NCBI GenBank assembly: GCA_934271065.1
Contig: CAKQQQ010000004.1
Span: 1 to 64,000 of the forward strand
DNA from: an uncultured Clostridia bacterium
GTDB taxonomy: Bacteria; Bacillota; Clostridia; Christensenellales; Borkfalkiaceae
Direction of reading: 5' to 3'
Length of the DNA: 64,000 bases
The notes beneath the pieces are model-generated. The model did no database searches. It was given only the letters and a program-made list of their open reading frames with translations, and was not told the origin of the DNA. Positions 1 to 7,344 of the stretch are shown here, piece by piece (position 1 is the stretch's first letter; every line of letters begins with the position of its first letter). A program made the translations under genes and the position numbers.

Positions 1-2431
1 ATTCGTCAAGACCGTTTATGGGGCAAGTGCGCCCGAGATTTACCGTGATTTCCTTTGTTTCGCCGGGGACAAGGTCGAAAAAGTTGTCCGAAAACCTTGC
101 ACCGTTGACGAGGTTTTGCAGTTTTACGCCGTGCGCAAAGATGTCGGACGACAGCGTGATTTTGAGGATACCGTCCTCGACAAAGTCGTATTCTCTTGTG
201 ATGACGGGCTTGGGCAGGCGCGCCGATTTTTCACGTCTGATAAGACGCACGTCCGAAAACACGTCGGTGTCGGTGGTGAGCGTGGCGACCGCAAAACACC
301 TGAGACGCTTGTTTTGATTTCTTATTATTGCCATACCTTTTGCAAACTGCATTTTGCTTTCGCCTGCAGAAAGGGTAACGTCTTCAGTTCGCTCAACAAG
401 CACTTTACCGTCGTAATTGCACACCTTAAAGTCGAGTTTTGCCGAAATATCGTTGGTAGTGTCGTTGAAGGTATGGATATAAAACCCGCCGTCCACAACG
501 TCGATATTGACTGCAACGGGGGCGAAATAACGTCTGAGGTAATACGCCGACGCCTTTAAGGATTCGTCAAAATCGACGACCGACCAACTGAGCCCCTCGA
601 ACACGTCGTTGAGTTGCCACACGAGCGCGCCCGACGTCGTATCGCGGTTTCGTCTGAAATGCGACACTGCCTCGCGAAGACCTTCCGCCTGTGCGATTTG
701 CGAGGCGTAAATCCAACCCGCGGTGTCTTTTGGCGCGTTAAATCTTTCGAGGGCGTAGTACTTTATTTTGCCTATTCCGCCACGGGAAAAGTCGCGGGGT
801 TTCAGTTTTTTGAAGTCTAATTTTTGTTCGTCGCCAAGGATATTTTGCATGCTGTTTTCGTTCGGCAGGCTCATCAATCCGAACTCGCTTGCAAACCTCG
901 GAAAACGCTTTTTGTAATAGGACGCGGGTTTCAGCCCGTGCCACACCGCCCAAATATGGTTGTCGCCGACGTTGTCCGAGTTGAAGCCGAAAAGGTAGGA
1001 CACCCCCGACGGACTGCCCGCAATATAGGGGACGTCGGAGTTGTCGCGCACGATTTTTTTCAGCGTTTCATAGAAGAACGGCTCGGCGGAGTCGATATAT
1101 TTCGGGAAGGCGAACCAGTTGATCGACATCGCCTCGATTTCGTTATTTCCGCAAAACATGGCAAGCGACGGGTGATTGCGCAGACGTTCCACCTGATAAG
1201 TCGCTTCCTTTTCGACGTTTTCGAGGAAGGCGGGCAAAAACAGCGGATATCCCTGACACGCAAACGGGAAGTCCTGCCACACGAGGATACCGAGCCTGTC
1301 GCACTCGTCGTAGAAGAAGTCGTTTTCGTACCCGCTTCCGCCGAAAATGCGGAGCATATTCATATTCATAAATTCGACGCTTGAAAGGAGGCGACGGCAT
1401 TTTTTCTTGTCGAAGACGTCCACGATATCTTGCGGGAGGTAGTTTGCGCCCTTGATAAAGAGGGGCACGCCGTTCAAAACAAAGCGGAAATCCCTGCCTT
1501 TTTCGTCGATATCGTTGACGAAAACGAGGTTGCGCAGTCCGATTTTGACGATTTTGCCGTCCACGACGTCGCCCGCGCAGTTCAGGCTGACGACGACCTC
1601 ATACAAAGGCTGTTCGGGCTTGTCCGACAAATCGCGCGTCCACCAAAGAGCGGGATTTTTTATTTCGATATCCGCCTTGAAGACGTCCTTTTCGATTTCG
1701 ATGCCTTTGGCGTTGAACTCAGTATTGTCGGGCGCGAGCACCGAAAAAACCGTCTCGAAGTCGGAAAGGGAGTACCTTTCGATTTTTGCCGAAAGCGACA
1801 GCGTGACCGAGCCGTCCGAATTGTGCTTTTGCGAGGAGCGGAACGAGGATATTTCACCGCCGTTCACCGTTTCGAGGAACACGTCCTCGCGGATACCCGA
1901 CGCGGGCATTAACGGCGCAAAGTCCCAGCCGAAGTGGAGGGCGGGTTTTCTGATATGGACGTCGCCCGTAAGACCGTTGGGATTTTTGGGAGTTTTGACG
2001 ACCTTGCTTGCGCCATAGACGAAGGTCACGGGACTGCAAATTCTGACTTCCAGCACGTTCTCGCCGACCGTCAAAAACGACTTGACGTCAACGCGGAAGG
2101 GTACAAACGAATTTTCGGAGTGTCCGACCTGCTGATCGTTCAGGAAAACGAGGGCAAGAGTGTCGATTTTGTTTATCGTCAAAAACACCTTGTCCGAACG
2201 GAGAACGTCGTCGGAAACCACAAAAGTTTTTTGATAAATCCAGTCGTCACCGCATGCACGAAGAAACCACTCGTTGTGGTTGGTGTTAACGGCGGACAAA
2301 TCCGACAGCGGATTTTTCATACGGTCCAGTCGAATGAGGTCCGCAAAGTTCGTGCCGGGGACAACCGCGTCCAAAAAGTCGGCGTCCAAAGACGACTTGA
2401 ATTTCCATTTTCCAGTCAAATCGATTTTCAT
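1..2431 (-). CDS. GH2 beta-mannosidase-like glycoside hydrolase, C-terminus cut by window edge
   Basis: About 810 codons are open from an ATG at 2431 to the left edge without a stop, so the C-terminus is missing. The N-terminus reads like the GH2 jelly-roll domain of beta-mannosidases (MKIDLTGKWKF). The TIM-barrel carries a GNNE motif near residue 430, the expected acid/base Glu, and a SEFG motif near residue 517, the expected nucleophile. The family removes terminal beta-mannose from mannan or N-glycan fragments. No signal peptide is visible, so a cytoplasmic enzyme acting on imported oligosaccharides is inferred. The ribosome binding site is weak. The gene follows the sirtuin gene on the same strand after 89 bp. 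Beta-mannosidase is the best fit, but other GH2 activities cannot be excluded. Confidence 0.88.
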   Translation of the reverse strand, partial: MKIDLTGKWKFKSSLDADFLDAVVPGTNFADLIRLDRMKNPLSDLSAVNTNHNEWFLRACGDDWIYQKTFVVSDDVLRSDKVFLTINKIDTLALVFLNDQQVGHSENSFVPFRVDVKSFLTVGENVLEVRICSPVTFVYGASKVVKTPKNPNGLTGDVHIRKPALHFGWDFAPLMPASGIREDVFLETVNGGEISSFRSSQKHNSDGSVTLSLSAKIERYSLSDFETVFSVLAPDNTEFNAKGIEIEKDVFKADIEIKNPALWWTRDLSDKPEQPLYEVVVSLNCAGDVVDGKIVKIGLRNLVFVNDIDEKGRDFRFVLNGVPLFIKGANYLPQDIVDVFDKKKCRRLLSSVEFMNMNMLRIFGGSGYENDFFYDECDRLGILVWQDFPFACQGYPLFLPAFLENVEKEATYQVERLRNHPSLAMFCGNNEIEAMSINWFAFPKYIDSAEPFFYETLKKIVRDNSDVPYIAGSPSGVSYLFGFNSDNVGDNHIWAVWHGLKPASYYKKRFPRFASEFGLMSLPNENSMQNILGDEQKLDFKKLKPRDFSRGGIGKIKYYALERFNAPKDTAGWIYASQIAQAEGLREAVSHFRRNRDTTSGALVWQLNDVFEGLSWSVVDFDESLKASAYYLRRYFAPVAVNIDVVDGGFYIHTFNDTTNDISAKLDFKVCNYDGKVLVERTEDVTLSAGESKMQFAKGMAIIRNQNKRLRCFAVATLTTDTDVFSDVRLIRREKSARLPKPVITREYDFVEDGILKITLSSDIFAHGVKLQNLVNGARFSDNFFDLVPGETKEITVNLGRTCPINGLDE

Positions 2432-2520
2432 AAAGTAATGTTGCCTTTTTTTCGTAGGTGATAAACAGATTATACGACGATTTTCGGGGCGTTGTCAATG
2501 CGTGCCGAACAAGGTTTGTA

Positions 2521-3435
2521 TTATTTTTTCCCGGTAGCCGATATTGCGAAAGGGGAAATGCTGTTTTTATTAATCCTCATAGAACTTTGTTTCAAAGCGT
2601 TTATCGTAGCGGCAATGTCTTCCGAAAAACACAACGACCGATCTTTTATTTCGTCAGGTGCGTATGCCATATCCATATTTATGCAAACGTAACGAGCATT
2701 TTTGTTGTGAGCAGTCAATCGCCAGAACGGATATTTGATTATGACAGGGGTGTTCATTCCGACACCGAGTTCGAGATATAAAATATTTTTGTTTTTATTC
2801 TCTTTGATAAACTGCTCATAGCGTTCGCAGGCGAGATGCCAACCGTCGTCCTCGACAAATTTGTCGTCGGAACGCAAGTTCATCGTCATAGGCTTTCCGC
2901 AAACGGGGCATTTCGGCAAGAGATCGGACGGAATTTTCATATCGCGTTGATTTTCTACCATTTTACGAACGATTTCCTCGTTATCGTAGGTTTTGTTGTG
3001 GCAGGGGACTGAACACTGAAAAAGTCCGTAATCCCCCTGGGTGTAAAACAACCTTTGTTTATCGAGTCCTGCTTTCTGAAAACAGTGGTCAACGTTTGTC
3101 GTTATGACAAAGTAATTTTTATCTTTGACGAGTTCAAAAAGTTCGTTATAAACGGGTTTCGGCGGATCCGAATAACGATTTATCAAAATATATCTCGACC
3201 AGTACGCCCAAAATTCTTCGGGAGTGTCGAAAGGATAAAACCCGCCCGAATACATGTCGTGAAAATTGTATTTTGCCTCAAAATCGTGAAAATTCTCGTG
3301 AAAACGCTGTCCCGAATAAGTAAAACCCGCGGCGGTAGAAAGCCCTGCGCCCGCGCCTATCACGATTGCTTCCGCATTTTCGATAAGTGCCTTCAAGTCA
3401 TCAATTTTTTCCGAGTATTCGTCTGTATAATTCAT
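2521..3435 (-). CDS. SirTM-type (class M) sirtuin, likely protein ADP-ribosyltransferase
   Basis: A 304-residue Sir2-fold protein. The NAD-binding GAGAGLSTAAGF motif is near residue 30 and a CPVCGKPM half of the zinc site is near residue 200. The usual catalytic HG is replaced by TQGDYG, so Gln stands where deacetylase sirtuins have His, and the usual TQNID is TTNVD. These changes, and the adjacent macrodomain gene, are the marks of SirTM sirtuins, which ADP-ribosylate a protein rather than deacetylate. The start at 3435 is chosen over an upstream in-frame codon because GAGGAGGAGGACT lies just before it. It overlaps the macrodomain gene by 35 bp, so the two are probably translationally coupled. 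The GcvH-L and LplA2 partner genes found beside other SirTMs are not seen here. Confidence 0.85.
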   Translation of the reverse strand: MNYTDEYSEKIDDLKALIENAEAIVIGAGAGLSTAAGFTYSGQRFHENFHDFEAKYNFHDMYSGGFYPFDTPEEFWAYWSRYILINRYSDPPKPVYNELFELVKDKNYFVITTNVDHCFQKAGLDKQRLFYTQGDYGLFQCSVPCHNKTYDNEEIVRKMVENQRDMKIPSDLLPKCPVCGKPMTMNLRSDDKFVEDDGWHLACERYEQFIKENKNKNILYLELGVGMNTPVIIKYPFWRLTAHNKNARYVCINMDMAYAPDEIKDRSLCFSEDIAATINALKQSSMRINKNSISPFAISATGKK

Positions 3436-4099
3436 AGTCCTCCTCCTCAAACACGTCGAATATAACTTTAATATCGCTTGCGGTTTGCGCCATGTATTCT
3501 CGCACTACTTTTACTGCAAGCAGGGCTGCTTCTTCCTTCGGATAACCGAAAACGCCTGTCGAAATACAACAAAACGCAATGCTTCTGAGTTTCATCTCGT
3601 CGGCTCTTGCAAGGCAGTTTCGGTAACATTTTGCCAAATCCGATTCGTTTTCTTTCGTTACGCGCCCGTAAACGACAGGACCGACGGTATGGAATATAAA
3701 TCGGCTTGGCAAATTATAGGCTTTTGTAACGATAACTTCGCCGTTTTCGGCTTCTCTGCCTTTCATAATATCGTTGCAATCGAGCCTAACTTGCACGCCC
3801 GCAAAAGTGTGGATTGCGTTGTCGATACAGTTGTGCAACGGACGAAAACAACCGAGCATGGCGGAGTTTGCGGCATTGACAATCACGTCCGCGTTCAGCG
3901 TCGTAATATCTCCCTTGAACAGCGAAAAACCGTCGATATATGCTAAATTTTTAACGTCAACTACGCCGCGCTCGTTTTTTCTTTCGGTCAGATATTCGTC
4001 CTGCAAAGATAAAAATTCCGCGGAAACGGGCATAGGCGGACGAACGTTTAATAAAGCGCGCAACAGTCTTTTTTGCGAGCCTTCATCGTTCGCCTGCAC
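3401..4099 (-). CDS. Zinc-type macrodomain protein, likely ADP-ribosyl hydrolase
   Basis: A MacroD-like domain begins at GDITTLNADVIVNAAN. It is followed by GCFRPLHNCIDNAIH, whose two Cys and two His match the zinc-binding insert of the zinc-dependent macrodomains encoded beside SirTM genes. A further ISTGVFGYP motif forms the ribose-binding loop. The expected role is removal of the ADP-ribose put on by the sirtuin. The N-terminus is odd: the family helix ending in RALLNVRPPMP is present, but the residues normally before it are missing and the frame runs into the truncated NTF2-like gene upstream. I chose a GTG at 4099 that overlaps that gene's stop; a TTG at 4147 is also open. Neither has a clear ribosome binding site, so the exact start is uncertain although the domain is intact. 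Confidence 0.82.
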   Translation of the reverse strand: MQANDEGSQKRLLRALLNVRPPMPVSAEFLSLQDEYLTERKNERGVVDVKNLAYIDGFSLFKGDITTLNADVIVNAANSAMLGCFRPLHNCIDNAIHTFAGVQVRLDCNDIMKGREAENGEVIVTKAYNLPSRFIFHTVGPVVYGRVTKENESDLAKCYRNCLARADEMKLRSIAFCCISTGVFGYPKEEAALLAVKVVREYMAQTASDIKVIFDVFEEEDYELYRRILGKN

Positions 4100-4349
4100 C
4101 GGCAAAGTTGTATACGGTTTGCATAAAAACTTTATCGCCGTCCTCAAATGCGCGAATCGTGTTTACGGTGGTCTTTACGGGCGCGCTTCCGAGATATGCA
4201 ACAGAACCGCAGAACGCTTCCGCGCCGGTAGCATATGCAAGATTATGCTGAATGTAATTGTCTTTCAATAGTGATTTTGCTTTTACCGTGTCTCCCGTTA
4301 CAAAACAGCCGATAAGTTCCTTTGCCTTTTGAATGTTGTCGTTTGTCAT
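4083..4349 (-). CDS. Truncated NTF2/SnoaL-like protein
   Basis: Eighty-eight residues resembling the first two thirds of a SnoaL-like nuclear transport factor 2 family protein (ELIGCFVTGD, YIQHNLAYATG, VKTTVNTIRAFEDGDKVFMQ). Full members are about 120-130 residues. The final strands are absent, because the frame meets TGA just after the FAGAG segment. GGAGGAAC sits directly before the ATG, so translation initiation looks intact. The function of this family is usually unknown (small-molecule binding or isomerase fold). It is divergent from an HxlR regulator, a common arrangement for such genes. The truncation coincides with the missing 5' end of the macrodomain gene, which suggests that a deletion joined the two genes. 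Confidence 0.65.
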   Translation of the reverse strand: MTNDNIQKAKELIGCFVTGDTVKAKSLLKDNYIQHNLAYATGAEAFCGSVAYLGSAPVKTTVNTIRAFEDGDKVFMQTVYNFAGAGER

Positions 4350-4487
4350 TTTTTTGTTCCTCCGAAAATTTTTTTTGCAATCTCATCGATTACGCCCGAA
4401 GTATAACACGTTAAAAAATTTTTTTCATAAACGTTACTTTTCTATTACCCGATAATAGATTTGTTACTTGGTTTCTTTTTTGAACCA

Positions 4488-4516
4488 TTGACTTTCATTT
4501 TAATATTTGCTATAAT
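4488..4516 (+). promoter_or_regulatory. Promoter of the HxlR regulator gene
   Basis: TTGACT at 4488-4493 and TATAAT at 4511-4516 are separated by 17 bp, a near-consensus housekeeping promoter. It lies 30 bp before the HxlR start. The intergenic stretch 4350-4487 must also hold the opposite promoter for the NTF2-like/macrodomain/sirtuin genes, but only a weak TATACT was seen there. Confidence 0.75.
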
Positions 4517-4545
4517 AAAAATAGAAAGAATTGAAAGGAGTTTTT

Positions 4546-4872
4546 ATGCTGACCAAAGAAGAATTGCCCGAATGCCCCGTTGCAACAACCGTTCAACTTA
4601 TAGGAAACAAATGGAAATTACTTATATTACGAAACCTGATTTATAGCGGCACGCAACGGTTTTCGGACTTTATTAAAACCGTACCCGGAATCAGCAAAAA
4701 AGTTTTGACAGATAATTTGCGCGCGCTTGAAGACGACGGACTTATCGAACGCGAAATATTCGCCGAAGTTCCGCCGAGAGTGGAATACTCTTTGTCCGTA
4801 TTAGGGAAAACGTTAAAACCCGTTCTCGACGCAATGTTCGACTGGGGAACGGATTACAAAGCAAGTTTATAA
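4546..4872 (+). CDS. HxlR-family winged helix-turn-helix regulator
   Basis: A 108-residue DNA-binding protein with the HxlR signature: an N-terminal Cys near residue 8 (ELPECPVATT), the GNKWKLLILRNL helix, then FSDFIKTVPGISKKVLTDNLRALEDDGLI and a basic wing. Such proteins act as dimers and often respond to electrophiles or oxidants through the N-terminal Cys. The start at 4546 is favoured because AAGGAG precedes it by five bases. Its divergent position suggests that it controls the NTF2-like, macrodomain and sirtuin genes, which would connect ADP-ribosylation to a redox or electrophile signal. That link is inference; no operator palindrome was clearly seen. Confidence 0.88.
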   Translation: MLTKEELPECPVATTVQLIGNKWKLLILRNLIYSGTQRFSDFIKTVPGISKKVLTDNLRALEDDGLIEREIFAEVPPRVEYSLSVLGKTLKPVLDAMFDWGTDYKASL

Positions 4873-4956
4873 TAATTAAACGCATTGAAAGGCTTACGAA
4901 AAACCCGTTCGATTTATAAATGATAAGAAAACCCCGAAAAGGGAAATTACGATAAA

Positions 4957-4987
4957 GAAAAAACTCCCGGATAAATCGGGAGTTTTT
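4957..4987. terminator. Bidirectional intrinsic terminator
   Basis: A 9-bp stem, AAACTCCCG paired with CGGGAGTTT, has a 7-base loop and is bounded by A and T runs on both sides. It can stop both the HxlR gene and the convergent GH78 operon. Confidence 0.85.
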
Positions 4988-4999
4988 CACGTGAAAAAT

Positions 5000-6616
5000 T
5001 TAGTTTGCTATAATTTTTATTCCGTCGGGAGCGGTTAAAGTCTTTTCGATTTTTCCGTCCGCTAAACGTTTTACCGTTACTTCTATATCGCCTTTGTCGG
5101 TCGGGTAAACGGCGTTTACGAAGTTGAGCGTGCCTAAATGCGGATCGAATATAAATTCGTTTCTATTTTCACCCGACGGGCGCACGCCCGCGATATATTC
5201 CGTCATATACGCCGCAACGCCGCTCGACCAGCCGTGGCAGAGACTGTGGCGGTAACCCTTATAACAGAACCTGCCGCAGTCGCCGTGCGGATCGAGTTTG
5301 CCCTTTACGGGTATTTCGTCTATGCGGGTTGCGTTCTCGAACCAGTCCACGTCGAAGTCTTCCCAAAAAGTGGTCGCGCCGAGAAAGAGCATTTTTCCGT
5401 AATACTCTCTGATAGCGGCTTCGGCGGCGGCGTACTCGCCGTTTTCTGCCAAAGCCTTGAATATGAAGTAGTTGAGAAAGGTGGTAAGCCCTTTCGCTCC
5501 GCCGCGCTTTATGACTTCGATATTGTTTTCGTTCTTTTCGCCCGAAAGACAGGCGAACGCGGCTATCTGCTTGTACTTTCTTATCTTATAACTCTTCTTT
5601 TCGAGACGGATTAAAACCGATTTCGCAAGCGAAGAGTCTTCGCCGAATTTGTCTAACAGCGCGATCGAATTTTTCATCATCGTACGCAACAGATAGTTTG
5701 TGCCGGCAATCTCGTCGTAATACTTGTCTTTATCGTCGCCGTCGACGTAATGACTGCCCCAGTCGATGAAGTTGAACGGAAGGTTAGTCGTTCCGTCTTC
5801 GGCTACGCACGCCGAAAAGTCGCTTATAATGCGATTAACGAACCCTATATTCTCTTTTACGAACTCGTCGTCGCCCGACATATCGTAATACTCGCAAAGG
5901 TTGTAAAGCCACCAGCCCGAATACGCGGGTATATCGTTCATCCAACGCCCGTCGGGAGTCTGATCGCGACAGAACACGAGCGAGTTTTTGATTTCGGGCG
6001 CGTTGCCGAACAGACAGCGCAAAGTCTTTACTTCCGTGTAAATGTCGCCTATCCAGACGAGACGGTCGCGTTTTATACCGTCCCAGATATATCCGTTTTT
6101 AAGGCATAATCTGACGGTGTACGCGGCGGTTTGCCAGATAAGGTTGAACAACTCGTCGTCGCAAACAAAACTGCCGCGACTTTCGCGTTCGTCCGCGTCG
6201 CAAGCCGCCACTATCGCCTTGACGGGCGTTTCCGCGTCGTCTAAAAAGTCTATCCTTAAAAACCTGAACCCCGTCTGACCGAAAGTCGCGTCGGACAGGC
6301 ACGCGAGCGGAACGATGAAGTCTCTTACGGCGTGGTCGTTGGTGGCGTTCTTTTCGCCGATTTCGGCAAGAGTTTCGCCGACCGATTCGCCGAAGCGGAG
6401 ACGGACTTTTCTGCCGCCCGCGAAGCGGTAGGTCAAAATTCTCACTCCGCCCGAAATCTCCGCGCCGAAGTCGAGAATTATTCCGCTTTTGCCTTTGAAA
6501 AGGGCGTATTCGGGTTCGTAAAGACCTATCTGTAAGGTCTTTTCGTTAAATAACGTGTTTTCGCCTATAACTTCGCCGTCGCAGGCGATTATTTTTTTAG
6601 GATAAATGTAACGCAT
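5000..6616 (-). CDS. GH78 alpha-L-rhamnosidase-like glycoside hydrolase
   Basis: A 538-residue protein with an N-terminal beta-rich region and an (alpha/alpha)6 barrel. The DGIKRDRLVWIGD motif at residues 179-191 is the GH78 signature that contributes catalytic and binding acids. TTFWEDFD and SLCHGWSSG further on also fit the family, and a short C-terminal beta domain follows. GH78 enzymes release terminal L-rhamnose from plant polysaccharides and glycosides. It is shorter than most GH78 enzymes (often 700-900 residues), lacking extra N-terminal domains and a signal peptide, so it is probably cytoplasmic. AGGAG lies before the ATG, and the gene directly follows the PII-like gene, so it appears to be the last gene of the DUF1538-PII operon, an unusual partner for that module. 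Confidence 0.85.
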   Translation of the reverse strand: MRYIYPKKIIACDGEVIGENTLFNEKTLQIGLYEPEYALFKGKSGIILDFGAEISGGVRILTYRFAGGRKVRLRFGESVGETLAEIGEKNATNDHAVRDFIVPLACLSDATFGQTGFRFLRIDFLDDAETPVKAIVAACDADERESRGSFVCDDELFNLIWQTAAYTVRLCLKNGYIWDGIKRDRLVWIGDIYTEVKTLRCLFGNAPEIKNSLVFCRDQTPDGRWMNDIPAYSGWWLYNLCEYYDMSGDDEFVKENIGFVNRIISDFSACVAEDGTTNLPFNFIDWGSHYVDGDDKDKYYDEIAGTNYLLRTMMKNSIALLDKFGEDSSLAKSVLIRLEKKSYKIRKYKQIAAFACLSGEKNENNIEVIKRGGAKGLTTFLNYFIFKALAENGEYAAAEAAIREYYGKMLFLGATTFWEDFDVDWFENATRIDEIPVKGKLDPHGDCGRFCYKGYRHSLCHGWSSGVAAYMTEYIAGVRPSGENRNEFIFDPHLGTLNFVNAVYPTDKGDIEVTVKRLADGKIEKTLTAPDGIKIIAN

Positions 6617-6617
6617 A

Positions 6618-6926
6618 TCAGTCTCCTATTCCTACCACGTCGCTTACGGGCAGGGAGAACGCTATTCCGTAACCGGGCGTTTTAAGCCCTACTTTTTTGT
6701 AAAGGTTTTTGAGTATCTCGTCTTTCTGCTCGGTTTTAACGAGAATAAGCACGAGTTCCTTTTCGGGCTGGACGGTTATATTGAAGAGTTTTTCGGCTTC
6801 GGGGTTAGCCGTGCCGCGCGCGTGCAAAACCGTTCCGCCCTTTGCGCCGAATTCGCGCGCCGCGTCCATAACCGCGTCCGAAAACCCTGCGTTCACTATA
6901 CAAAAAATCACTTCGTGTAAATACAT
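6618..6926 (-). CDS. PII-like signalling protein (first of two)
   Basis: A 102-residue protein with the PII ferredoxin-like fold: an N-terminal strand (LHEVIFCIVNAG), the GAKGGTVLHARGT segment before the T-loop, and a C-terminal strand with VSDVVGIGD. The T-loop is short and lacks the uridylylated Tyr of GlnB, so it is better called PII-like than GlnB. PII-like proteins bind nucleotides or small metabolites and usually control a neighbouring transporter. The gene sits between a second PII-like gene and GH78 with almost no spacing. Regulation of the DUF1538 protein upstream is inferred from this context. Confidence 0.82.
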   Translation of the reverse strand: MYLHEVIFCIVNAGFSDAVMDAAREFGAKGGTVLHARGTANPEAEKLFNITVQPEKELVLILVKTEQKDEILKNLYKKVGLKTPGYGIAFSLPVSDVVGIGD

Positions 6927-6927
6927 T

Positions 6928-7326
6928 CTACTTCTCCTTATTGCTTAAAAACTGGTAAGTCGCCACGCCTATAAGCGACGTCATCGGCGTAACGAACGCA
7001 ACGCCTTTGCCGCCGCGAATGGTCTTGAACTTCTCTTCAAGCCCTTCGAGCGCGGGTTTTATCATATCGGCGCGTATAACGCCCGTGATAACCGCCTTAT
7101 CGTTGGACACCAGCCCGAGCGCGGAGCGCGTCTCGTCCGACGCCGTACCCGAAGCCGAAAAGAGATATTCGGCGTTTATTTCGTATTCCTGTAAGAAGTC
7201 GGCGTAAAATTCCGACTTGTTTCTCGGCACTATCGCGAACAGCAGCGACAGTTTGTGCGGAGCGGATACGTCTTTTTGGAAAAGTCTGTTCTCGCCCTTT
7301 AACGCGGAAGATTTAATTCGTTCCAT
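6928..7326 (-). CDS. PII-like signalling protein (second, divergent)
   Basis: A 132-residue PII-like protein. After about 25 extra N-terminal residues come the core strand KLSLLFAIVPRNKS, the FSASGTASDETRSALGL segment where the T-loop would be, and the C-terminal GGKGVAFVTPMTSLIGV. It differs strongly from its neighbour, so the two may form separate or mixed trimers that read different ligands. The ATG at 7326 is used; a TTG directly before it is also in frame. Only one base separates it from the next PII-like gene and 15 from the DUF1538 gene, so all are cotranscribed. Confidence 0.78.
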   Translation of the reverse strand: MERIKSSALKGENRLFQKDVSAPHKLSLLFAIVPRNKSEFYADFLQEYEINAEYLFSASGTASDETRSALGLVSNDKAVITGVIRADMIKPALEGLEEKFKTIRGGKGVAFVTPMTSLIGVATYQFLSNKEK

Positions 7327-7344
7327 CAAAACCGTTCGTCCCCC

